Source: CAYUVA01 sp964448115 [NCBI: uncultured bacterium] (lineage in GTDB: Bacteria > CAYUVA01). Taken from it: a stretch of DNA of 64,000 nucleotides. How positions within the stretch are numbered: position 1 is the stretch's first letter; the number at the start of each line of letters is the position of its first letter. The translations under genes and the position numbers were made by a program. The stretch spans positions 19,791-83,790 of the forward strand of contig CAYUVA010000016.1 in assembly GCA_964448115.1 (NCBI GenBank), read 5' to 3'. This document shows positions 1-8,208 of the stretch, piece by piece. The notes beneath the pieces are model-generated. The model made no database searches. It saw nothing but the letters and a program-made list of their open reading frames with translations, and was not told where the DNA came from.

Positions 1-336
1 CTATCCCAGGTCGAGCTTGTCGGTGGTAACATGGAGGATTTTAGGCTGGCTGGCTTCAAGGTGCCTAGCAATAAGGCTATGCGCCTGATGCCCAACCTGG
101 TCGGTCGGGTCATGAGCCATTTCTTCTGGGTTTATCCCCAGGTCGATCCGCTCAAGTGCACCCTGTGCAAGGAGTGCATCAAGATCTGTCCTACGGGGTC
201 GATCAGCGAGGTACATGATGCTGCTTTCGTTGAGCGCAAGACATGTATTACCTGTTTCTGCTGTGTCGAGACCTGCGAGTATGAGTCGATCGAAGTAAAA
301 ACCAGCCTGGCAGCCAGGAGGTTCTTGAGTCAATAG
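1..336 (+). CDS. DUF362 protein with C-terminal ferredoxin domain (5' end missing)
   Basis: The frame is open from the first base, so only about 111 C-terminal residues are visible. The segment carries two four-cysteine clusters, CTLCKECIKICP and CITCFCCVETCEY, which is a bacterial 2x[4Fe-4S] ferredoxin fold. The stretch just before it (GGNMEDFRLAGFKVP) is typical of the end of a DUF362 domain. DUF362 proteins are uncharacterised iron-sulfur proteins; the ferredoxin tail implies electron transfer in the cytoplasm. A second DUF362 gene lies at 9012-10289, so the family brackets the acyl-CoA/ETF locus. An internal ATG at 31 is in frame but is not the true start. The ferredoxin part is certain; the DUF362 part is likely. 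Confidence 0.85.
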   Translation, partial: LSQVELVGGNMEDFRLAGFKVPSNKAMRLMPNLVGRVMSHFFWVYPQVDPLKCTLCKECIKICPTGSISEVHDAAFVERKTCITCFCCVETCEYESIEVKTSLAARRFLSQ

Positions 337-512
337 AGCCGTTTGCTTCAATAAAATTGACTACAGTATTTGGGTGATCGACTCTTTCTTTTTTGCGCTT
401 TTGGGTGAGCATCTTTTCCAGCCTTGAAATTATGCTAGATGTAAGATAATGATAACAGCAACTATGAAACACCTAGGACTAAGAATACCTGACACGAAAA
501 GGGGATGATAAG

Positions 513-1655
513 ATGGAGCTTTGTCTAAACCAAGAATTGCAAGAGTTCAAGGAGTGGATAAAGAGACTTGCCGATAAGGAGATCGCACCCTGGGTTACGC
601 CAGAGCGCGAGGCTGCAGGGGAATTCGATAAGGATAATTGGCATCGTCTTTGCAGGGAGGGTTTGCTAGGGCTTGTGATACCAAAGCAGTACGGGGGGCT
701 GGAAAAGGACTACTTCCACTATGTCATCGCCATGGAGGAAATCTCCAGGGCTAATGCAGCGCTAGGCACCATCTACGATGTGCACTGTTCCCTGGTACTG
801 GAGATACTGCTTCGTTTTTGCAGCGATGAACATAAGAGAAAATACATTCCGCCGCTTTTGAGTGGCGAGAAGATGGCTGCCTTCTGTCTGACCGAGCCTG
901 ACGCTGGCTCCGATGCAGGGGCTGGTCGCACCAAGGCTGTCAAACAGGGTGATGCTTATGTGATAAATGGGCATAAGCACTTCATTATGAACGCGCAACT
1001 GGCTGATTTTTATATAGTTTTTGCCAAGACCGATCCAGAGGCAGGTGCGAAGGGGATCTCTGCCTTTATCGTTGAGCGCGATAATCCCGGAGTCAAGGTT
1101 GGCAAGGACTTCGACAAGATGGGCATACGAACCAGCTATACTGGCGAGGTCTATTTCGATGATTGCGAGGTTTCGGATGATAACCTGATTGGCAAGGAAG
1201 GGATCGGCTTCAAGATCGCCATGACTGCACTCGACTACGGAAGGATGGGCATTGGAGCGCAATCGGTCGGCGTTGCCCAGGCTGCGCTCGATGAGTCGAT
1301 CGCCTTTGCTAAGCAGCGGGTCCAGTTTGGCAAGCCGATCGCCCAGCAGCAGGCTATCCAGTGGATGATCGCCGAGATGTGGACTGAGATAAATGGCGCC
1401 AGGCTAATGACTTACCAGGTGGCTGACCTTGCCACCAGGAATCAGCGCTTCAGCGTGGAGGCTGCCATGGCAAAACTCCAGGCATCCGATGTGGCTGTGC
1501 GCTGCACCCGCAAGGCTCTACAGATACATGGCGGATACGGATTCATGAAGGACTTCAAGGTGGAAAGGCTCTACAGGGATGCCAAGATCATGGAGATCTA
1601 CGAGGGAACCTCTGAGATCCAGAAGCTCATCATCTCAGGTGCATTGCTAAGGTAA
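513..1655 (+). CDS. Acyl-CoA dehydrogenase, catalytic-type (ACAD1)
   Basis: A 380-residue protein of normal length for the FAD-dependent acyl-CoA dehydrogenase family, which oxidises acyl-CoA to enoyl-CoA and passes electrons to ETF. Visible motifs are the FAD/substrate signature CLTEPDAGSDAG (about residues 125-137), a helix-G region with GRMGIGAQSVGVAQ, and the C-terminal HGGYGFMKDF...YEGTSEIQ. The glutamate of YEGTSE (E364) matches the catalytic base of butyryl/medium-chain enzymes. The ATG at 513 follows an AGGGGA ribosome binding site. A second dehydrogenase and ETF genes follow directly, so it probably works with them. The substrate cannot be told from sequence. Confidence 0.93.
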   Translation: MELCLNQELQEFKEWIKRLADKEIAPWVTPEREAAGEFDKDNWHRLCREGLLGLVIPKQYGGLEKDYFHYVIAMEEISRANAALGTIYDVHCSLVLEILLRFCSDEHKRKYIPPLLSGEKMAAFCLTEPDAGSDAGAGRTKAVKQGDAYVINGHKHFIMNAQLADFYIVFAKTDPEAGAKGISAFIVERDNPGVKVGKDFDKMGIRTSYTGEVYFDDCEVSDDNLIGKEGIGFKIAMTALDYGRMGIGAQSVGVAQAALDESIAFAKQRVQFGKPIAQQQAIQWMIAEMWTEINGARLMTYQVADLATRNQRFSVEAAMAKLQASDVAVRCTRKALQIHGGYGFMKDFKVERLYRDAKIMEIYEGTSEIQKLIISGALLR

Positions 1656-1694
1656 TAAGAATACAACATAAAAAAATCAAGGGAGTTGGATATC

Positions 1695-2828
1695 ATGGAC
1701 TTCGATCTCCCCAAGCAGATCAAGCTGGTGCAACGAACCACCTTTAACTTTGCCAAGGAGGTAATCGCTCCCCTGGTCGATCAGATGGAGCAGGATGGCA
1801 AGTTTCCCCAGCAATTGATCAAGCAGATGGGCGACCTCGGGCTGCTCGGCTTGATTACACCAAAGAAATATGGCGGTTCTGAGCTTGGATTTCTGGCAAG
1901 GACAGTTGCACTGGAGCAGATAGGTCGCATCTCGGCTGCGGTCGGTTTATCCCTCCAGGTGCACCACATGGGGGCAGCAGCCATCGATGACTGGGGTAAC
2001 GAGAAGCAAAAGGAGCGCTTCCTCCCTACCCTGGTCAGCGGCGAGCAGCTCGGAGTTTGCGCGGTAACCGAGCCGACCGGTGGATCCGATTTATTAGGCA
2101 TGACCAGCACGGCTTTGCCATACAAGGATGGATATAAGCTAAATGGCAGGAAGTGCTTCATCACCAATGCGCATCTATGCAATACACCGGTTATCATTGC
2201 TAAGACCGGAGCCGGGGCGCGGGGACTTAGCGCCTTCATCATTGAGAAAGGATGCGAGGGATTCGCTGCCGGGCACGAGGAGAACAAGGTCGGATTGCGT
2301 GGAGCTGATACCGGCGAGCTTATTTACAAGGATTGCTTTGTGCCTAAGGCTAATCTCATTGGCGATGAAGGCGAGGGGATCAAGGTCGCACTTAAAACTA
2401 TCAGCGAGGTCGGTCGTCCCGGCATCGCCGCTGTCGCTCTCGGTGTGCTTCAGGCATGCCTCGATGAGGCGGTGAAATTCGCCAATGAAAGGATGCTCTA
2501 CGGAAGACCCATAGCACAGCTACAGGCTATCCAGTGGCATATCTCCGATATCTACTCGGACCTTGAGGCTGCTCGGTTGCTTTGTTATCGAGCATCCTGG
2601 CTAAAGGACAAGGGGAGGGATTGTGCCACGGAGATGACCCATGCCAAGGTATTCGCTACCGAAGCAGCGGTACGCGCTGCCCAAAAGGCTATCGAGATAC
2701 ACGGCGGAGCTGGAATCATGATCGAATACCCGGTGCAACGATACTGGCGCGATGCAATGGTGCTTATCTCCGCGGGGGGAACTACCGAGATAGGCAAGAT
2801 TGTTATCTCAAGATCTGTGCTTAGTTGA
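1695..2828 (+). CDS. Acyl-CoA dehydrogenase paralogue without the canonical catalytic glutamate (ACAD2)
   Basis: A 377-residue acyl-CoA dehydrogenase-family protein encoded 39 bases after ACAD1. It has the FAD signature VTEPTGGSDLLG and the C-terminal HGGAGIMIEYPVQRYWRD. At the position where ACAD1 has YEGTSE it reads AGGTTE, so the glutamate is a glycine (G361). The alternative helix-G base used by isovaleryl-type enzymes also looks absent: SEVGRPG has glycine before the arginine. It may be the non-catalytic partner in a heteromer with ACAD1, as described for some actinobacterial FadE pairs, or it may do different chemistry. I prefer the ATG at 1695 over the TTG at 1686 because AAGGGAG lies nine bases before the ATG. 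Confidence 0.9.
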   Translation: MDFDLPKQIKLVQRTTFNFAKEVIAPLVDQMEQDGKFPQQLIKQMGDLGLLGLITPKKYGGSELGFLARTVALEQIGRISAAVGLSLQVHHMGAAAIDDWGNEKQKERFLPTLVSGEQLGVCAVTEPTGGSDLLGMTSTALPYKDGYKLNGRKCFITNAHLCNTPVIIAKTGAGARGLSAFIIEKGCEGFAAGHEENKVGLRGADTGELIYKDCFVPKANLIGDEGEGIKVALKTISEVGRPGIAAVALGVLQACLDEAVKFANERMLYGRPIAQLQAIQWHISDIYSDLEAARLLCYRASWLKDKGRDCATEMTHAKVFATEAAVRAAQKAIEIHGGAGIMIEYPVQRYWRDAMVLISAGGTTEIGKIVISRSVLS

Positions 2829-2841
2829 GGAGGGAATCTGC

Positions 2842-3666
2842 ATGAAAAATCTAAATATCATCGTATTTATAAAGCCTGTACCGGATCCGAATGGTTGGGA
2901 TAAGCTCAAGCTGGACGAGGAGACCTTGCTCTTGGAGCGCGACAAGGTGCCGCCGGTGATAAATCCGATGGATCGCAATGCGCTTGAGGCTGCTATCCAA
3001 ATAAAGGCAAAGCATGGCGGCACGGTCAGCGTTGCCACCATGGCTCCGCCAAGCGCACAGGAGCAGCTATTAGAGGCGCTTGCCATGGGCGCTGACCATG
3101 CTTATTTGCTTACCGATAGAGCATTTGCCGGCGCTGATACGCTTGCTACCGCCAAGGTTCTTTCCGCAGCGGTTCATAAGATAGTCGAGACCTTGTTTGA
3201 GGCAACTGGCTTTGACCTTATCCTATGCGGCGCATATTCGCTGGATGGAAGCACATCATCGGTTGGTCCCCAGGTGGCGGAGCTTCTCGGTATCCCGGAG
3301 TTAACGCATGTGATCGCTTATGAACTTATCGATTCAAAGATCCAGGCTCACTGCCGCATAGAGGGAGCCACTGTCGTTTACGAGGCAGACCTCCCCGCGC
3401 TTCTCACCCTTGACAAGGAGGTAAATAAACCGCGACCAGCAAGAATGATGGGCATAAAAGATGCCCTCGATAAAGGGATCACCACTTGGGATAAAAAAGA
3501 TCTCCATTTGAAAGCAAGCGAGATCGGGCTTGCCGGCTCCCCAACCCAGATGCTTAATATATTCGCTCCCGAAGCAAGGCGAAAAGGTGAGATCATGCAG
3601 GGAACTACCGCCGAGATGGTTGAGAAACTTGTCAATAAACTACGGGAACAGAGGTTGATCCGATGA
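2842..3666 (+). CDS. etfB: Electron transfer flavoprotein beta subunit
   Basis: A 274-residue EtfB. It begins IIVFIKPVPDP and continues with the family pattern NPMDRNALEAAIQIK, an ALAMGADHAYLLTD segment and DGSTSSVGPQVAELLGIP, the region that binds the nucleotide cofactor. It pairs with the EtfA half of the next gene, whose start overlaps its stop by ATGA, so the two are translationally coupled. ETF takes electrons from acyl-CoA dehydrogenases; some anaerobe ETFs also bifurcate electrons to ferredoxin, but I cannot decide that here. The ATG at 2842 is chosen because GAGGAGGG precedes it by seven bases and the family N-terminus starts exactly there; longer in-frame starts upstream overlap ACAD2. 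Confidence 0.95.
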   Translation: MKNLNIIVFIKPVPDPNGWDKLKLDEETLLLERDKVPPVINPMDRNALEAAIQIKAKHGGTVSVATMAPPSAQEQLLEALAMGADHAYLLTDRAFAGADTLATAKVLSAAVHKIVETLFEATGFDLILCGAYSLDGSTSSVGPQVAELLGIPELTHVIAYELIDSKIQAHCRIEGATVVYEADLPALLTLDKEVNKPRPARMMGIKDALDKGITTWDKKDLHLKASEIGLAGSPTQMLNIFAPEARRKGEIMQGTTAEMVEKLVNKLREQRLIR

Positions 3667-6158
3667 ACAAGGGGGACTCAAAGGTGGCTACTAATAAAGG
3701 AAAGAACGCGATTTGGATATATGCCTCACACAGCGATGGCAAGGTTGATGATGTGGTGCTGGAGCTTCTGGGCAAGGGACAGCAATTGGCAAGGATAACT
3801 GCTACGCCCCTCCAAGCGATCATCATCGGCAGCGAGGTGAGACAGCTTGCCGAGAAGCTCATCGAGTATGGAGCAGAGACGGTCTATGTTATAGACGATA
3901 CGAAACTTGGTGAGTTGGATACCTCCCTTTATGCTGCTGTAATAGCCGAGATGGCTGGGAGATATAAGCCTAATGTGCTTCTCATGGGCGCAGACAACCG
4001 AAATGCTGCCTTGGCTGCTCGAACTGCGGCTCGACTCGGAACCGGCTTGAGCGCTCATTGCGTGGATCTCAAGTTCGATGGCGACAAGCTGGTACAGACA
4101 GTGCCCGGCTTCGGAGGCAATATCCTGGCAAATATAATATGCCCCAAGCGTAAACCGCAGATGGCGACAGTTATGCCCGGAGTCTTTATGCCTGTGCGTC
4201 TTAAAGCAAAGGGAGCAAGGATCCAGCAAGTGAAGATGCCAACATTGAAGGATATAAGAACCTGCCGGATTGTAAAGGTTATCAAGGACAAGCCGGGCAA
4301 GGCTGATGATTTAACCAAAGCATCGATAGTGGTAGCAGGCGGATATGGAGTGGGATCAAAAAAGAACTGGAAGCAGGTGGAAAAACTAGCCGAGTTACTA
4401 GGTGCCTCGGTCGGCGCTACAAGACCTCCAGTTGACGAGGGCTGGGCTGGTATTGATCAGATGATCGGCGCTAGCGGTAAATACATCAGCCCCAAACTAT
4501 ACATCGCTCTTGGCATCAGCGGCATGATGCACCACACGGTCGGCATCACCAGATCTGACACCATAGTAGCTATAAACAACGATCCCAACGCACCAATCTT
4601 CAAGATGGCTGATTATGGCATGGTCGGTGATTTAAGGCAGGTGCTCCCTACCCTGATCGGTTACCTTGAGACCGGCAAAGGGATCGCTGAGCCGATCCAA
4701 GCACCTGATTACACGCGGACTCCTGATGCATACAAAGAAAGCCTGCGTTCTATGCGCCCCAATATGTATAAGTTCGGCAGGCTCATCGAAGATCCGGTCG
4801 AGGATCCGTTGACCCGTAGAACCGTTGAAGGACATAGCCAGATCTTCAAGGCTGGATACGATCCTAAGTACCAGGAGCTGGTTACAACTATCAGCCACCT
4901 GACTGGCAAGCGCATCTCAAGATATCTATCGGTGATTCGCTCGGTAGATGACATGGTCTCCAACTGTCGCATGAAGCGTTTGATGTTCAATCTGACCGGC
5001 ACTTGCACCGGCGGTAGATGCGCGGGGTGGAATGCGATGAATGCGCTCTGGTCTATCTCCTGGGAGATGGATAGGGATCTGGGAACCAACTACCACCAGC
5101 GACTTACTGAATGGCTCATCGATGCTCAGAGCCGTGATATAACCCTAGCCGGCGCCTTAACCGACGCGAAGGGACACCGCAAGCTTCCCCCGTCAAGGCA
5201 AAGCGACCCGGATATGTACCTGCACGTGGTGAAGCGCCTCAGGGACGGCATAATAGTGCGTGGCGCCAAGATAATGATCTGCGGGATCGCCGCTGCCAAT
5301 GAGATCTTCGTAATGCCTACCACCGCGCTGCGCAGATCCGATGCTGATTATGCGGTCGCCTTTGCTTTGCCCAAGGATGCAGAGGGGCTTACCATCGTCG
5401 AGACCAGAAGACCATCCGATGAGCGCGAGCTGGAGGATGGATTCGATATACCGGTGGACAAAGGTGGCATAACCCAGGCATACCTTTTCTTTGAGGATGT
5501 TTTTGTCCCTTACGAGCGCGTGTTTATGTGCGGTGAATATTCTTACGCTGGCGAGGCGGTCTATCGCTTCACCCTCCCCTATCGTTCAGCCATTGGCGGC
5601 TGCGTTGCCGGGCAGGGCGATGTCATGGTCGGCGCTGCCATCCTAATCGCCAGAGCTAACGGACTGCCGGAAAAGACCTTTAGGGATAAACTGGTGCAGA
5701 TGATAATCAATAATGAGACCACCTTTGGAATGGGCTTGGCTGCCTCGGTGATGGGCACACAGCATCCCTCGGGATCCTGGATACCGAATCCTATAATCGC
5801 CAATGTCAACAAGGTACATGTGGCTACCCTGCCTTACGAGACCAAGCGCTTGCTGCAGGACATCGCCGGTGGCATCGGCGAGACCGGCTGCATGCCATCA
5901 TACAAGGATATGCTTGACAGCCGCTATGGACACCTGATCCGCAAGTATTTAAAGGCGCACTCACCAGCTGAGACCAGGATGCGCATAGCCCGGCTCATCG
6001 AGTGGCTGACCATCGGAGCCGGCGTCCCCGGCTGCATGCACGGCGGAGGCTCGCCGGATGGAGCAAAGATGGTTATCTGGGCAAAGAGCGAATTCGATGA
6101 GTTTATAAAGCTTGCAAAGGAGCTAGGCAATATCTCGGATATATCATTGGGGGGATGA
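3663..6158 (+). CDS. Fusion: EtfA + divergent 4-hydroxybutyryl-CoA dehydratase (AbfD/HpaB)-like flavoprotein
   Basis: An 831-residue protein with two complete modules and no frame break. Residues 1-340 are EtfA, with the FAD-binding C-terminal part (VDEGWAGIDQMIGASGKY, ALGISGMMHHTVG, DPNAPIFKMADYGMVGDL); the usual GGRG of EtfA reads GGYG (Y228). Residues 350-831 align end to end with 4-hydroxybutyryl-CoA dehydratase (SLRSMRPNMYKFG, VRGAK, EDVFVPYERVF, CMHGGGSP). In the Clostridium enzyme the [4Fe-4S] cluster is held by C99, C103, H292 and C299. Here the first pair is C448 and C453, one residue further apart; C299 is kept (C647); H292 is Y640. The active-site residues I recall as Y296, E455 and T190 are I644, G790 and C540. 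It is therefore probably not a dehydratase. Fusion to EtfA implies direct flavin-to-flavin electron transfer. Confidence 0.88.
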   Translation: MNKGDSKVATNKGKNAIWIYASHSDGKVDDVVLELLGKGQQLARITATPLQAIIIGSEVRQLAEKLIEYGAETVYVIDDTKLGELDTSLYAAVIAEMAGRYKPNVLLMGADNRNAALAARTAARLGTGLSAHCVDLKFDGDKLVQTVPGFGGNILANIICPKRKPQMATVMPGVFMPVRLKAKGARIQQVKMPTLKDIRTCRIVKVIKDKPGKADDLTKASIVVAGGYGVGSKKNWKQVEKLAELLGASVGATRPPVDEGWAGIDQMIGASGKYISPKLYIALGISGMMHHTVGITRSDTIVAINNDPNAPIFKMADYGMVGDLRQVLPTLIGYLETGKGIAEPIQAPDYTRTPDAYKESLRSMRPNMYKFGRLIEDPVEDPLTRRTVEGHSQIFKAGYDPKYQELVTTISHLTGKRISRYLSVIRSVDDMVSNCRMKRLMFNLTGTCTGGRCAGWNAMNALWSISWEMDRDLGTNYHQRLTEWLIDAQSRDITLAGALTDAKGHRKLPPSRQSDPDMYLHVVKRLRDGIIVRGAKIMICGIAAANEIFVMPTTALRRSDADYAVAFALPKDAEGLTIVETRRPSDERELEDGFDIPVDKGGITQAYLFFEDVFVPYERVFMCGEYSYAGEAVYRFTLPYRSAIGGCVAGQGDVMVGAAILIARANGLPEKTFRDKLVQMIINNETTFGMGLAASVMGTQHPSGSWIPNPIIANVNKVHVATLPYETKRLLQDIAGGIGETGCMPSYKDMLDSRYGHLIRKYLKAHSPAETRMRIARLIEWLTIGAGVPGCMHGGGSPDGAKMVIWAKSEFDEFIKLAKELGNISDISLGG

Positions 6159-6212
6159 AGGCTTGAGGCTTGAGACTGACACGGTTCATCTAAGATATTT
6201 TTATCAGAATTC

Positions 6213-6300
6213 TTGGATTCCCGCCTGTGCGGTAATGACGAAAATACGGAAATTACTGCCCCTCTTGTCATGCCCGCGAAGGCGGGCATCCAGTATTTTA
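6213..6300. repeat. Intergenic hairpin of the REP/MITE-like type between two transcription units
   Basis: The 251-base gap after the EtfA fusion holds a perfect hairpin at 6271-6288, with 7-base arms TGCCCGC and GCGGGCA around GAAG, followed by CATCCAGTATTTTA. Just upstream (6213-6240) is TTGGATTCCCGCC...GTAATGACG, which shares its ends with the longer repeats at 20232-20300 and 33584-33650. It may act as a transcription terminator as well, since T-rich sequence follows. The rest of the gap shows no gene. Confidence 0.6.
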
Positions 6301-6409
6301 AGTACCAAGTTAATAGTATTAAACTTATAGATTTTTGAAATATCAAGACACAAAGACCCAAAGAAGAGAACTGGTAATCGGTTAATAACAAACCTACGAG
6401 GGACACCAA

Positions 6410-8194
6410 ATGCTGGAAGAGCTAGCCAACCTGACCCTGGATGAGGTGCTGGAATATACCAGCCAGAAGTCCCCTGGCAAGATCGCCTTGATCGAGGGGA
6501 ACAAGACAATAACTTACTCTATGTTGAGCGAGCGCGTCAATTGCCTGGCAAACTCACTGGCAGCTTTTGGGATAAAGCCGGGGGATACTATCGCCCTTTT
6601 CCTCAATAAAGGCATTGAACTGCCAGAGACCTTCCTCGCATCGGCTACCTGCGGGGCACTGGTGGCGCCAGTCAACTTCAACCTCACCATAAATGGCATA
6701 ATGGATATGCTCCAGGAGATAGAGCCAAAGGTCGTGATCACGCACGATGAATTCCTTGAGGCGGTGCAGGCTCTAAGGCAGCATTTCAACTTCACCCCAA
6801 TCGTTGCGGGTAAAGCAAACCTCCCTGATGGATATTTATCCTATGAAGAATTGATATCCAAAGGCGCACCGGTCAGGCTGCGAATCACCAGTGATCCGGA
6901 CACGCCGATCTATCTCAACTATACAAGCGGCACCACTGGACGACCAAAGGGAGTGATTACCACCCACCGCATGATCGGATACAATACCATTTCAGCTATC
7001 GAGGCTCTGGAGTTATCGGTAAATGACATTCACCTGGTTACCTTTGCTGCTTTTTCGCACCCTCATGAGTTTTTTGCCCGCGCCCTTTATCTCGGTGGAA
7101 GCGCGGTGATGCTTGACAGCATCTATCCCAAGTCTATCTCGGAGTGTATTGAAAAACACAAAGTTACCTGCCTGATGGCTGTTCCCCCTATCCTCAAGCT
7201 GTTGACTCCCTTTGGCAAAAGCGGCCGATACGACTACTCTACCTTGCACCTGGTTGAAGCTGGTGGGATGCCGACTCCGCCTGAGCTATTTACTGATTTC
7301 AAGCGCCACTTCGGTATCGAGATAACCCCGGTGTGGGGTTCTACCGAGACCAGCGGCATTGCATTCGCAACTCCCAAAGGTTGCTACCGGGAAAACTCGG
7401 CAGGGAAAATCTGCCCCTACTATCGATTTAAGGTCATCGATGATAAGCACGATCCAGTACCGCTCGGGCAGGTTGGCGAGCTGGTCATTTCAGGAGCGGC
7501 GGTTGTAAAGGAGTACTTCAAGCAACCCAAGGCGACCAAGGAGTCGATCCAGAAGGGCTGGTTTTTCACCGGCGACCTGGTAACCGTGGATGAGGATGGC
7601 TACATCTATTTTGCAGGCAGAAAGAGCGGCATGATCAAGGTCAGCGGTCTAAAGGTGTTTCCCAAGGAGATCGAGGATGTCCTTTTTAGCCATCCTAAGG
7701 TCGAGGAAGTGGCGGTTGTCGGTATCGATGACCCGCTTAAGGGAGAGGTTCCCAAAGCCTTTGTGGTTCTCAAAGAAACCGAGCAAGCCACCGCTGCGGA
7801 GCTTATTGACTATGCTGCCAAGTTCCTGCCTCACTACAAGATTCCCAAGCAGATCGAATTCAGGTTCAACCTCCCTAGAATTGGAGCTGGAAAGATCGAT
7901 AGAAAAGCGCTTCTAAAGCCAGTTGAGGATCAGCAGAAGGAAGCTAGGCTGCATGAGCTTAAGGAAAGGCTCAACCGAATAGATCTCCATATACTCCAAT
8001 TACTAAACGAACACTTTAAGATCTCGCAGGGAATTATCGAATTTCTCAGGGGAAATAATATGCCGCTTTACATTCCAGAGATAGAGGAAGAACTGATCAG
8101 AAACATACTGGGACATAACTCCGGTCCCTTGCATGATGAGATAATCGAGGAGATATTCCGCAAGATCCTTTCAAGTATGGATTTTTATAAATAA
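6410..8194 (+). CDS. AMP-forming acyl-CoA ligase fused to a degenerate chorismate mutase-like (AroQ) domain
   Basis: A 594-residue protein. Residues 1-505 are an ANL-superfamily carboxylate:CoA ligase: A3 loop YTSGTTGRPKG, A5 GSTETSG, A7/A8 FTGDLVTVDEDGY and GRKSGMIKVSG, and A10 lysine in RIGAGKIDRKAL. Residues 511-594 look like an AroQ-type chorismate mutase helix bundle (LKERLNRIDLHILQLLNEH, PLYIPEIEEELI, GPLHDEIIEEIFRKIL). Compared with E. coli AroQ, the catalytic arginines R11, R28 and R51 appear as K518, H535 and I558, so mutase activity is unlikely. Such domains act as allosteric modules on DAHP synthases, and a DAHP synthase gene begins 14 bases downstream. The acid activated is unknown. 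Confidence 0.9.
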   Translation: MLEELANLTLDEVLEYTSQKSPGKIALIEGNKTITYSMLSERVNCLANSLAAFGIKPGDTIALFLNKGIELPETFLASATCGALVAPVNFNLTINGIMDMLQEIEPKVVITHDEFLEAVQALRQHFNFTPIVAGKANLPDGYLSYEELISKGAPVRLRITSDPDTPIYLNYTSGTTGRPKGVITTHRMIGYNTISAIEALELSVNDIHLVTFAAFSHPHEFFARALYLGGSAVMLDSIYPKSISECIEKHKVTCLMAVPPILKLLTPFGKSGRYDYSTLHLVEAGGMPTPPELFTDFKRHFGIEITPVWGSTETSGIAFATPKGCYRENSAGKICPYYRFKVIDDKHDPVPLGQVGELVISGAAVVKEYFKQPKATKESIQKGWFFTGDLVTVDEDGYIYFAGRKSGMIKVSGLKVFPKEIEDVLFSHPKVEEVAVVGIDDPLKGEVPKAFVVLKETEQATAAELIDYAAKFLPHYKIPKQIEFRFNLPRIGAGKIDRKALLKPVEDQQKEARLHELKERLNRIDLHILQLLNEHFKISQGIIEFLRGNNMPLYIPEIEEELIRNILGHNSGPLHDEIIEEIFRKILSSMDFYK

Positions 8195-8208
8195 AATAAA
8201 GCCGTTAA

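Noticed and set aside
1-351. Minus-strand 116-residue frame at the left edge
   Set aside because: It is antisense to the two-cluster ferredoxin tail, which has clear cysteine motifs in the plus frame.
3663-6158. Simple annotation as 4-hydroxybutyryl-CoA dehydratase
   Set aside because: Key active-site and cluster-ligand positions differ, so the activity should not be transferred by similarity.
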